DNA of 64,000 bases from Planctobacterium sp047947135. GTDB lineage: Bacteria; Pseudomonadota; Gammaproteobacteria; Enterobacterales; Alteromonadaceae. Shown in pieces: positions 37,083-45,758 of the stretch. The first letter of the stretch is position 1. Each line of letters opens with the position of its first letter. The position numbers were made by a program, and so were the translations under genes. The notes beneath the pieces are model-generated. The model searched no databases. It was not told where the DNA came from and saw only the letters and a program-made list of their open reading frames with translations. Location: the NCBI GenBank assembly GCA_047947135.1, contig CP170457.1:4154001-4218000 (forward strand). The letters are read 5' to 3'.

Positions 37083-38839
37083 TGTCAACGAATTCTAAAA
37101 CACCAAATTTGAAACTAATAGTTGCCGTCATTATTGGGGCAGCACTAGGTGCAGGAGCATTGAGCTTATATCAAGGTACAGGTTCAAACAGTAATACTGA
37201 TGAAGCTGTATCAGCAGAGAAAAAGCCGCTGTATTGGGTAGCACCGATGGACTCTAATTACCGCCGGGACAAGCCCGGTAAGTCGTCTATGGGGATGGAT
37301 TTAATTCCTGTGTATGAGGAAGAATCATCTGGTGATGACTTTGGCCCCGGAGCAGTAAAAATTGCGCCTCATGTCGTGAATAACCTTGGGGTTCGCACCT
37401 CACCTGTTGAACTAAAAAATATGCATACTGAAATCTCAACGGTAGGTTACGTTCAATATGATGAAGATAAGCTAATTCATATCCACCCACGTGTTGATGG
37501 TTGGATTGAAAAGCTTTACATCAAAGCAGCAGGTAACCCTGTAGAAAAAGGGCAACCTCTTTACACGCTATATTCTCCTCAGTTAGTTAACGCGCAAGAA
37601 GAACTGTTAATAGCGTTAAAACGCAATAACAGTTCTTTAATTTCAGCAGCTAAAGATCGTCTGAAAGCGTTGCAGCTTTCAGCAGACTTTATTCAAAAGC
37701 TAGAAAAAACAAGAAAGGTACAGCAAACCATCACCTTTTACTCCCCTCAGGCGGGTGTTGTTGATGGCCTGAAAGTTAGAGAAGGCTTCTACGTCAAACC
37801 GGGGAATACTCTTCTAAGCATTGGTCAGTTAGATCAAGTTTGGGTTGAAGCTGAGGTTTTTGAACGGGATGCCGCCCTGATTAAAGAAGGTCTGCCAGTT
37901 TCAATGACACTGGATTACTTACCGGGTGAAGACTGGGCTGGTGTTGTTGATTATGTCTATCCAACATTAAACAGTAAAACGCGTACTCTCAGAGTGAGGC
38001 TGAAGTTTGATAACCCAGACTATCAATTAAAACCAAACATGTTTGCACAAGTATCTATTCACGCTAATCAAGCTGATAGCACCATACTCGTACCTAAAGA
38101 AGCCGTCATTCGCACTGGTAAACAAGACAGAGTTGTACTTGCCTTGGGGGATGGGCAATTTAAGTCTATCGAAGTGACAATTGGCCGGGTTGATATCGAT
38201 AGTATCGAAATCTTAGAGGGTCTTAATGAAGATGATGTTGTGGTGACATCTGCTCAATTCTTGATTGATTCTGAATCAAGTAAAAACTCTGATTTTAAAC
38301 GAATGACTCATGACCAAGTGCCTAACTCTGTTTGGATGGAAGGCGAAATCAACAGCGTCATGGCGGGGCATCGTATGGTTAATATTACTCATGGCCCTGC
38401 TGAGGCTTGGGGTTGGCCTGAAATGACAATGGACTTCGATGTGGGTGAAAAGGTAGATATTGATTCACTGAAGTCTGGTCAATCTTTGCACTTTGAAGTG
38501 AGCAAAACCGAAGACGGTGGATATGAAGTTACTGGAATTCATATCATGAGTGAGCCTGAAGTATCATCAGCAACCGTATCAGGTTTGATCAATGCGATTG
38601 ATATTGATACACGGATTCTAAATATTAGCAGAGGCCCAATAGAGAAATGGGATAGACCTTCTGCGACGATGGATTTTATCGTCGCGGACAATATAGAAAT
38701 GGCTGATTTCAATGTTGGTGATAATGTCACTTTCACCTTTGAGGTAAGAGATGACTTAGTGATAACTGAAATTTCCCTTGAATCTGATGATCAACACGAG
38801 CATGAACAAAAAAGTGCTGTTGACCATTCGAATCATTAA
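37082..38839 (+). CDS. cusB: RND periplasmic adaptor CusB fused to two CusF domains
   Basis: 585 residues. An N-terminal anchor (11-31) is followed by a heavy-metal-binding domain (YWVAPMD ... MGMDLIPVYEE, 51-80) and the adaptor core with barrel-sandwich and beta-barrel segments (about 110-390). Two CusF-like copper chaperone domains follow (about 417-490 and 497-570). The first keeps all CusF ligands: His437, Trp445, Met448 and Met450. In the second only the last Met (530) is kept; the others are Arg517, Arg525 and Ala528. The fusion would deliver Cu(I)/Ag(I) directly to the pump and replaces a separate cusF. The tail is His-rich (HEHEQ ... HSNH). Confidence 0.92.
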   Translation: MSTNSKTPNLKLIVAVIIGAALGAGALSLYQGTGSNSNTDEAVSAEKKPLYWVAPMDSNYRRDKPGKSSMGMDLIPVYEEESSGDDFGPGAVKIAPHVVNNLGVRTSPVELKNMHTEISTVGYVQYDEDKLIHIHPRVDGWIEKLYIKAAGNPVEKGQPLYTLYSPQLVNAQEELLIALKRNNSSLISAAKDRLKALQLSADFIQKLEKTRKVQQTITFYSPQAGVVDGLKVREGFYVKPGNTLLSIGQLDQVWVEAEVFERDAALIKEGLPVSMTLDYLPGEDWAGVVDYVYPTLNSKTRTLRVRLKFDNPDYQLKPNMFAQVSIHANQADSTILVPKEAVIRTGKQDRVVLALGDGQFKSIEVTIGRVDIDSIEILEGLNEDDVVVTSAQFLIDSESSKNSDFKRMTHDQVPNSVWMEGEINSVMAGHRMVNITHGPAEAWGWPEMTMDFDVGEKVDIDSLKSGQSLHFEVSKTEDGGYEVTGIHIMSEPEVSSATVSGLINAIDIDTRILNISRGPIEKWDRPSATMDFIVADNIEMADFNVGDNVTFTFEVRDDLVITEISLESDDQHEHEQKSAVDHSNH

Positions 38840-38854
38840 GTTGGGAGATAAGTG

Positions 38855-41800
38855 ATGATTGAATCAATTATTAGATGGTCAATCGGCAATCGTTTCTTTG
38901 TGTTGCTGGTTACCTTAATTATTGCTTTTGGCGGTTTGTATTCTTTACAAAAAACGCCCGTAGATGCAATTCCAGACCTTTCAGACGTACAGGTCATTAT
39001 TAAGACAAGCTATCCGGGACAAGCGCCACAGGTTGTGCAAGATCAAGTGACTTTCCCTCTTACTACAGCCATGTTGTCTGTACCGGGAGCGCAAACTGTT
39101 CGTGGTTACTCATTTTTTGGTGACTCCTACGTCTATATCATTTTTGATGATGATACTGATTTGTATTGGGCGAGAAGCAGAGTGCTTGAATACTTAAGCC
39201 AAGTAGCATCAAGCTTACCTGATTCAGCAAAGCCTCAATTAGGACCTGATGCAACAGGCGTTGGCTGGGTATACATTTATGCTTTAACAGATAAGTCAGG
39301 TAACCATGACTTAAGCCAATTAAGAAGTATTCAAGATTGGTTTTTAAAGTATGAATTGCAAACTGTTCCGGGCGTGTCAGAAGTTGCAGCCGTTGGCGGT
39401 ATGGTTAAGCAATATCAAGTGCAAGTCGATCCCGACAAGCTCAGAGCTTATAACGTGCCGTTAAGTCATATTCAAATGGCACTTAAACGAGGCAATAAAG
39501 AAACTGGCGCATCCGTTGTGGAAATGGCGGAAGCTGAGTATATGGTTACTGCAACGGGATATATTCAATCAGTTGGTGACATAGAGAAAATTCCGCTTGG
39601 CATTAACGAGCAAGGTACACCGTTGCGTATTGGTGATGTTGCTACCGTGAATTTAGGACCACAAATGCGCCGTGGTATCGCAGAGCTAAATGGTGAAGGC
39701 GAAGTTGTTGGTGGTGTTGTCGTTATGCGCTTTGGTGAAAACGCACAACAAACCATAAATGGTGTAAAAGAAAAGCTAGAGTCACTGAAATCTTCTCTAC
39801 CAGAGGGGGTAGAGATTGTCCCTGTTTATGACAGATCGAAGTTAATAGATCGTGCTGTTGATAACCTTTGGAGTAAGTTGCTTGAGGAACTTGCAGTCGT
39901 TGCGATTGTCTGTGTTGCTTTCCTATTTCATCTTCGTTCATCAATTGTTGCAGTTGTTACTCTACCATTAGGCATCTTGGTGTCGTTTATCATCATGTAT
40001 ATGCAAGGCATCAATGCCAATATTATGTCGTTGGGCGGTATCGCTATTGCGATTGGTGCGATGACTGATGGTGCAATAGTGATGATTGAAAATATGCATA
40101 AACATATGGAGAAAACACCGCTAACAGATGAAAACCGCTGGCAAATTGTCGCTAAGGCTGCGAGTGAAGTAGGACCTGCATTATTTTTTAGCTTACTGAT
40201 AATTACTGTTTCGTTCTTGCCTGTTTTTATTCTGGAAGCGCAAGAAGGCAGAATGTTCTCACCTCTTGCATATACTAAAACCTATGCAATGGCAGCATCA
40301 GCAGGCTTGGCAATAACATTGGTGCCTGTTTTGATGGGTTACTTTATTCGAGGCAAAGTCGTCTCTGAAAAGAAAAACCCGTTAAACCGATTATTGATTG
40401 CTATCTACATGCCTGTTTTAAAGCAGGTCATGAAGTTTCCAAAATCGACAATAGTAGCAGCAGTATTAGTGACGATCGTTGGTTTTTGGCCTGTCGATAA
40501 AATTGGTAGTGAATTCATTCCTCCATTGGATGAAGGCGATCTCATGTATATGCCTACTACCTATCCCGGTATTTCCATTGGTAAAGCAAGAGAGTTATTA
40601 CAGCAAACGGACAAGCTTATCCGCACTGTACCAGAGGTTGAAAATGTTTTCGGTAAAGTAGGACGAGCCGAAACTGCAACGGACCCAGCGCCTCTAACTA
40701 TGATTGAAACCTTTATTCAATTGAAGCCACAAGAACAGTGGCGAGAAGGCGTGACAACTGAGTCGTTAAAAGCAGAGTTTGATAAGTTGGTTAAGTTTCC
40801 GGGCTTAACGAATGCTTGGGTTATGCCAATCAAGACCCGCATCGATATGTTAGCTACAGGTATAAAAACGCCTGTGGGTATAAAAGTCGCCGGACCAGAG
40901 CTTGATGTAATTCAGGAAATCGGCCAACAAATAGAACAACTATTGCCAGAAGTGACAGGCACAGCGTCAGTTTACTCTGAGCGAGTTGCAGGTGGACGAT
41001 ATATCAAGGTTGATATTTCACGAGATAAGGCAAGTCGCTTTGGGTTAAATATCGAAGATGTCCAACAAGTGGTTTCTACTGCTATTGGCGGAATGAATGT
41101 AACTCAAACGATAGAAGGTCAAGAGCGTTACCCTGTTAACTTACGTTATCCGCAAGATTACCGAGATTCTCCTGAGCAGCTATCACGATTACCCGTTGTA
41201 ACACCAAATGGTCAACGCATTGCACTAGGTGATGTTGCTGATATTCGAGTGGAAAATGGTCCTCCGGGTATTAAGAGTGAGAACGCCAGAATCAATGGTT
41301 GGACTTTCATTGATATCGATGGCGTTGATGTTGGTACTTATGTTGAAAACGCCAAGGAATACTTAGCAAGTAACCTGACTTTACCAGCAGGATATTCAAT
41401 TAATTGGGCTGGGCAATACGAATATATGGAAAGAGCAAAAGAAAAGCTCACCTATGTACTGCCTTTAACACTCGCCATTATTGTGATTTTACTTTACCTA
41501 AATTTCAGAGCGTTTAGTGAAGTGGCTATCATTATCGTTACGCTGCCGATGGCAATGATTGGTGGCTTATGGTTAATGTATCTGGAAGGCTTTAATTTCT
41601 CAGTTGCCGTCGGAGTGGGCTTTATTGCGTTGGCTGGTGTTGCGGTTGAGATTGGCGTGATCATGCTGGTCTACCTCAATCAAGCACTTGCTGAGCTTAA
41701 AGAAAAAGCCGAGGAGCGAGCGGAACTTATATCAGATGACGCGTACCAAGATGCATTATTACACGGTGCTGGCTTACGTGTGCGCCCAGTAATGATGACG

Positions 41801-42019
41801 GTAGCCACAATCATTATCGGCTTAATGCCTATTTTATATGGTACGGGAACTGGCTCAGAGGTTATGAGTCGTATTGCTGCACCTATGGTAGGCGGAATGA
41901 CAAGTGCTGTGCTGCTCACTCTTATTGTGCTTCCTGCGATTTACTCAATCGTTAAAAAGCCTGAAGTAAATGCCTTTAACAAAGGGCTTTCTAACTTGGA
42001 GCTAGAGAATAATGCTTAG
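38855..42019 (+). CDS. cusA: Cu(I)/Ag(I) efflux RND transporter CusA
   Basis: 1054 residues from the ATG at 38855, with GGGAGA at proper spacing; a GTG three bases upstream is too close to it. It has the standard RND layout of 12 TM helices and two large periplasmic loops. The helix-4 motif AIAIGAMTDGAIVMIEN is of the HME4 (monovalent Cu/Ag) class. NAWVMPIKTRIDMLATGIKTP is the CusA methionine segment, and DEGDLMYMP adds further Met. It is the proton-driven pump working with the CusC and CusB products encoded upstream. It overlaps the following PepSY gene by 8 bp. Confidence 0.95.
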   Translation: MIESIIRWSIGNRFFVLLVTLIIAFGGLYSLQKTPVDAIPDLSDVQVIIKTSYPGQAPQVVQDQVTFPLTTAMLSVPGAQTVRGYSFFGDSYVYIIFDDDTDLYWARSRVLEYLSQVASSLPDSAKPQLGPDATGVGWVYIYALTDKSGNHDLSQLRSIQDWFLKYELQTVPGVSEVAAVGGMVKQYQVQVDPDKLRAYNVPLSHIQMALKRGNKETGASVVEMAEAEYMVTATGYIQSVGDIEKIPLGINEQGTPLRIGDVATVNLGPQMRRGIAELNGEGEVVGGVVVMRFGENAQQTINGVKEKLESLKSSLPEGVEIVPVYDRSKLIDRAVDNLWSKLLEELAVVAIVCVAFLFHLRSSIVAVVTLPLGILVSFIIMYMQGINANIMSLGGIAIAIGAMTDGAIVMIENMHKHMEKTPLTDENRWQIVAKAASEVGPALFFSLLIITVSFLPVFILEAQEGRMFSPLAYTKTYAMAASAGLAITLVPVLMGYFIRGKVVSEKKNPLNRLLIAIYMPVLKQVMKFPKSTIVAAVLVTIVGFWPVDKIGSEFIPPLDEGDLMYMPTTYPGISIGKARELLQQTDKLIRTVPEVENVFGKVGRAETATDPAPLTMIETFIQLKPQEQWREGVTTESLKAEFDKLVKFPGLTNAWVMPIKTRIDMLATGIKTPVGIKVAGPELDVIQEIGQQIEQLLPEVTGTASVYSERVAGGRYIKVDISRDKASRFGLNIEDVQQVVSTAIGGMNVTQTIEGQERYPVNLRYPQDYRDSPEQLSRLPVVTPNGQRIALGDVADIRVENGPPGIKSENARINGWTFIDIDGVDVGTYVENAKEYLASNLTLPAGYSINWAGQYEYMERAKEKLTYVLPLTLAIIVILLYLNFRAFSEVAIIIVTLPMAMIGGLWLMYLEGFNFSVAVGVGFIALAGVAVEIGVIMLVYLNQALAELKEKAEERAELISDDAYQDALLHGAGLRVRPVMMTVATIIIGLMPILYGTGTGSEVMSRIAAPMVGGMTSAVLLTLIVLPAIYSIVKKPEVNAFNKGLSNLELENNA

Positions 42020-42719
42020 CAGAGTTAGAAAATATCACAAATGGCTTATGGCATTTGTCGGAATACAATTTCTGTTTTGGTCTATTACTGGTGTGTATAT
42101 GGTGACTATGGATATTCACTATATACACGGCGAAACATTGGCTAAGAGTGAGCAAGCCAAAATAGATTTAGCAGATGTGGATTACTCCATTGTAGAACTT
42201 GCTGCTGACTATCCTGAAGCTAGTCAAGTCAGGCTTACCCAAAGCATGGGCAACCCTTTGTATTCTTTTATTAATGGAGAACAGGGGAAAATGGCAATTG
42301 ATGCTAAAACAGGGGCTGTTCAAGCCCTTGTTGATGAAATCAAAGCTAAAGAAATCGCGCAATATCACTATGCGATGAATCATGAAATCAACAGCACAAG
42401 GCTGATTAAGTCAGTGACTGATATGCCTGCTGAATTGTCTCCAAGACACTTACCCGTTTGGAGAGTGACGTTTGAGCAATTCGCCACACCAACATTTTAT
42501 ATAAGTCAACAAACAGGCGCACTCGTTGCCAAGCGGCATGATTACTGGCGCTTGTTTGATTGGATGTGGCGTTTTCATATTATGGATTACGATGATGGAG
42601 AAAACGTATCTAACTGGTTTTTGTTCTTGGTCGCAACTCTAGGTTTAATGGGAGCAATTACTGGCGCAGTATTGACTTATTATCGAGTGCTTTCCCCAAA
42701 TAAAAAGGGAGTCATTTGA
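42012..42719 (+). CDS. PepSY domain membrane protein
   Basis: A 235-residue protein with an N-terminal TM helix (MAFVGIQFLFWSITGVYMV), a periplasmic PepSY-type region with a HLPVWRV segment, and a C-terminal TM helix after the WMWRFHIMDY motif. Such proteins are found beside metal efflux and iron-reductase genes. The histidines near the membrane faces (HKW, HIM) could bind haem or metal. The start lies within cusA, and the stop overlaps the next gene, which repeats the same layout, suggesting a heteromeric membrane complex. Function not proven. Confidence 0.75.
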   Translation: MLSRVRKYHKWLMAFVGIQFLFWSITGVYMVTMDIHYIHGETLAKSEQAKIDLADVDYSIVELAADYPEASQVRLTQSMGNPLYSFINGEQGKMAIDAKTGAVQALVDEIKAKEIAQYHYAMNHEINSTRLIKSVTDMPAELSPRHLPVWRVTFEQFATPTFYISQQTGALVAKRHDYWRLFDWMWRFHIMDYDDGENVSNWFLFLVATLGLMGAITGAVLTYYRVLSPNKKGVI

Positions 42720-44551
42720 TGCGACTATTTAAGTTGAATACAACGTTACACAAATGGCTTTCTTTATTTGTTGGTTTACAACTGCTTATTTGGTTGGGAA
42801 CGGGCCTTTACTTCAATTTGATGGATCATAGTAAAGCCAGTGGTAATGAGCTTAGAGTTCATTCACATCATGAAGGTAACATTACAGACTTTAGATTTAT
42901 CCCTATTAAAGACATTACTAGTGAAGCACCTCAAGAAGTAAAACTTATATGGATTTTACATCAGCCTTACTATCACTTTGTGTTCGATAAGGGACAGCAT
43001 AGCTACCAAGAACGCCACTCAAAGCTATTTGATGCTGTAACAGGAAAGCCATTTAATCTGTCTAAACAACAATTACTAACTTTGGCAAAAAACTCCTACT
43101 CAGGTGAGGGTAAGTTAACTACTCCAGTGTTATCTCAGCCTCCATTTTCTGACCACGTGAGGCAGCAAAATCCTATGTGGCAAGTTGTCGTTGAGGATGA
43201 GAATAATACAACTATTTATTTAGATAGTATTACAGGGCAAGTGCTTCGCCATGCCAATGATGATTTCAGATTGAAAGATCTGATGATGAAGCTTCACTTT
43301 ATGGACTATGGCAATTCTGGAGGATTTAACCATTGGTTGATCATTGCCTTTGCTTTTTCAACGCTATTACTTTCGGTGACTGGCGTTACTTGGCTGATAC
43401 AACAGTTTCGAAGTGGTTTACTGAAGCTAAGTTGGAGCCGCAATAGACAAAAAGTGGCAGTGATTTTTTCCAATGAAAATACAGTTACTGACATCTCAGC
43501 CATTGGTAGCTCAACGGTATTAGAAGGACTAGCAAGTTCACATGTATACCTGTCGTCAAGTTGTGGTGGTGGGGGTACGTGCGGTAAATGCGTGTTCTTA
43601 AGTTCAACTCAATTACCGATCACATTATCTGAGAAGGAACATTTATCTCAGGAGCAGCTTAAAGAAGGCTATCGGCTTGGATGTCAGCATAGGTTCTCTG
43701 AAATTAGTTCGATTGAAGTTAATACTGATCTCAATATTGAAAATCATGAGCTAGTTGTGGTTGCGACTAATTTCATTACTCCTTTTATCAAGGAAGTGAA
43801 ATTTAAGCTGAAATCAGGCAAACAATTGGAATTTAAAGCTGGTGCATATATGCAATTTGACGTGCCAGCAGGGATGAATAGCCTACGCCCAGATGATATG
43901 CCTGAGAACTTTGAAAAATACTGGGAAAGTTATACTCATGGAAAGTTTTCACATGACAGCGTAACTCGCCATTACTCCTTGGTTAACTTTGATCAAGAAA
44001 CAGATGAGTTAACCTTCAATATTCGCTGGCAAACTTCTAAGGATGGCTTTAGAGCAGGTATAGGTTCAAGTTACTTAGGTTCACTGCGGGTGGGTGAAAC
44101 TATAGAGGCAAAAGGTCCTTTTTCTGACTTTTACGCGACTTCAGATAAAAAGGTTCGTCGCATCTTTATCGGTGCTGGTTCAGGGCTTGCTCCACTCAGA
44201 GCGATCATTTTTGAACAGTTGAAAAAACGCCAAGATGAAGGTGACTTGACTCTCATCTATGGTGCGCGAACTGAAGATGACTTGCTGTACCGCGATGAGT
44301 TGAACTTATTGAGTGAGCAGCATAAAAACTTTTCTTATATTCCTACACTTTCTAACCCTTCAGAACAATGGCAAGGGCATTCTGGCTATGTACAGCAAGT
44401 ACTTCTGCCGTATTTGAGCCAGAAAGTAAAATTCCTGTCTACAGAATTTTACTTGTGCGGCCCAGAAGCAATGATGAGTGAAGTGGAACAAATAATTACT
44501 GATGTTGGTATACCCAGTAATCAAATTTTCAAAGACAAATTTAGTCGTTAA
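42719..44551 (+). CDS. PepSY membrane domain fused to NqrF-like 2Fe-2S/FAD/NAD reductase
   Basis: 610 residues from the ATG at 42719 (AAGGGAG eight bases upstream; it overlaps the previous stop as TGATG). Residues 1-230 repeat the PepSY layout with TM helices at about 13-33 and 205-228. A 2Fe-2S ferredoxin domain follows with Cys282, Cys288, Cys291 and Cys322 (C-x5-C-x2-C-x30-C, as CGGGGTCGKC). Then comes an NqrF-like FAD/NAD module with RHYSLVNF, GAGSGLAPLRAI and CGPEAMM. It probably moves electrons from NAD(P)H through FAD and the cluster to the membrane part. Acceptor unknown; a metal, quinone or flavin is possible. Confidence 0.85.
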   Translation: MRLFKLNTTLHKWLSLFVGLQLLIWLGTGLYFNLMDHSKASGNELRVHSHHEGNITDFRFIPIKDITSEAPQEVKLIWILHQPYYHFVFDKGQHSYQERHSKLFDAVTGKPFNLSKQQLLTLAKNSYSGEGKLTTPVLSQPPFSDHVRQQNPMWQVVVEDENNTTIYLDSITGQVLRHANDDFRLKDLMMKLHFMDYGNSGGFNHWLIIAFAFSTLLLSVTGVTWLIQQFRSGLLKLSWSRNRQKVAVIFSNENTVTDISAIGSSTVLEGLASSHVYLSSSCGGGGTCGKCVFLSSTQLPITLSEKEHLSQEQLKEGYRLGCQHRFSEISSIEVNTDLNIENHELVVVATNFITPFIKEVKFKLKSGKQLEFKAGAYMQFDVPAGMNSLRPDDMPENFEKYWESYTHGKFSHDSVTRHYSLVNFDQETDELTFNIRWQTSKDGFRAGIGSSYLGSLRVGETIEAKGPFSDFYATSDKKVRRIFIGAGSGLAPLRAIIFEQLKKRQDEGDLTLIYGARTEDDLLYRDELNLLSEQHKNFSYIPTLSNPSEQWQGHSGYVQQVLLPYLSQKVKFLSTEFYLCGPEAMMSEVEQIITDVGIPSNQIFKDKFSR

Positions 44552-44575
44552 TACATAAATTAAATAGAGGTAAAT

Positions 44576-44938
44576 ATGAAAATATTAATTAAATTTTTGA
44601 CCGTAATCAGCATTGTTTTTAGTAGTGCGGTGTTCGCGCACGTTCATCTTGAAAAAAGTGTGCCTGCTGATAATGCAATGTTAATGAAGACTCCAGAAGA
44701 GTTAACGTTGGCATTTAGCAAAGAGGTTCGTGTAGTCAAAATTACATTGAAAAATAAGCAAGGTAAAAAGGTTAAATTTGGCTTCAAACCTACTAAAGAA
44801 ACCAATACCGAATTTACGTGGAAGCTACCGAAACTTACACCTGCTAACTATGTTGTTGATGTTACTTTCTTAGGTAAAGATGGGCACAAAATGAAAGATA
44901 GCTTTGGCTTTGCATATTCCGGTGATGGGGATCAGTAA
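44576..44938 (+). CDS. copC: Copper resistance protein CopC
   Basis: A 120-residue periplasmic cupredoxin-like protein. Cleavage after VFA would leave an N-terminal HVHLEKSVPAD, in which the first His is the Cu(II) ligand expected for CopC; DGHKMKDSFGF near the C-terminus supplies the Asp/His pair. It hands copper to, or takes it from, CopD. Its natural partner copD lies 2.6 kb downstream because an IS21 element is inserted one base after the copC stop. Confidence 0.92.
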   Translation: MKILIKFLTVISIVFSSAVFAHVHLEKSVPADNAMLMKTPEELTLAFSKEVRVVKITLKNKQGKKVKFGFKPTKETNTEFTWKLPKLTPANYVVDVTFLGKDGHKMKDSFGFAYSGDGDQ

Positions 44939-44990
44939 TTCTGGTTTCATCAGGATCACTAATCTTTGACGCATTGCACGAGTGTGTGTT

Positions 44991-45746
44991 TTACCCTAAG
45001 TGATCCCGATGGGTCAACTCAGACTGTATTTTTCGCATTGATTCCCCTTTTAAATTTATCCGGTGAGCATTGTGCATAAGCCGATCTAAGATTGCATCTG
45101 CTAATGTGTTATCGCCGATGGATTGATACCACTCATCTGTCGGTAATTGGCTGATGATTACGGTGGATGAACTGCCGTTTCTGTCGTCCATGATTTCCAT
45201 TAGATCATTTCTGTGAACAGCTTTCAGAGGTTCCAATCCCCAGTCGTCCAGAATGAGCATATCCATGCGTGCAAGCTGCTGTAGCGTTTTGCTGTAAGTG
45301 CCATCGGCTTTAGCTTGTGTGAGTTCCAACATTAGTCGAGAGATGCGGTAATATTTGGCACTATAACCCTTGGTACAGGCCGTATGTGCCAATGCACAAG
45401 CCAGATAGGTTTTACCGCTGCCGCAAGGGCCTGTGAGTAACAGGTTCTGGTGTTTGTTTATCCAGTCGCATTGCAGCAGAGAGGCCATTATGGATTGGTT
45501 CAAGCCTCTGGGCTGGGCGTAGTCGATGTCCCGTGCCTTGGCGTCTATTTTAAGTTTGGCGGCTTTGAGTAGACGTTGTTGTTTACGCTGCTCGCGCTCA
45601 TGTTGTTCGCTGTCGGTCAGTAGTTGGAGTCGCTCATCGAAGCTTAAGCTGTCGTAGTTACCCGGTTGTTCGGTTTGCATTGTTAGTGCATTTGCCATGC
45701 CGGTGAGTTTCAACTGGCGAAGTTGGGATAGTGTGTGATTTATCAT
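44991..45746 (-). CDS. istB: IS21 helper ATPase IstB
   Basis: A 251-residue AAA+ ATPase with Walker A GPCGSGKT, Walker B MLILDDWG and the DRLMHNAHRI sensor region. IstB oligomers bend target DNA and deliver it to the IstA transposase. The gene follows istA by 12 bp and ends beside the left end of the element. Confidence 0.95.
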   Translation of the reverse strand: MINHTLSQLRQLKLTGMANALTMQTEQPGNYDSLSFDERLQLLTDSEQHEREQRKQQRLLKAAKLKIDAKARDIDYAQPRGLNQSIMASLLQCDWINKHQNLLLTGPCGSGKTYLACALAHTACTKGYSAKYYRISRLMLELTQAKADGTYSKTLQQLARMDMLILDDWGLEPLKAVHRNDLMEIMDDRNGSSSTVIISQLPTDEWYQSIGDNTLADAILDRLMHNAHRINLKGESMRKIQSELTHRDHLG

Positions 45747-45758
45747 GCTATTGTCCTG

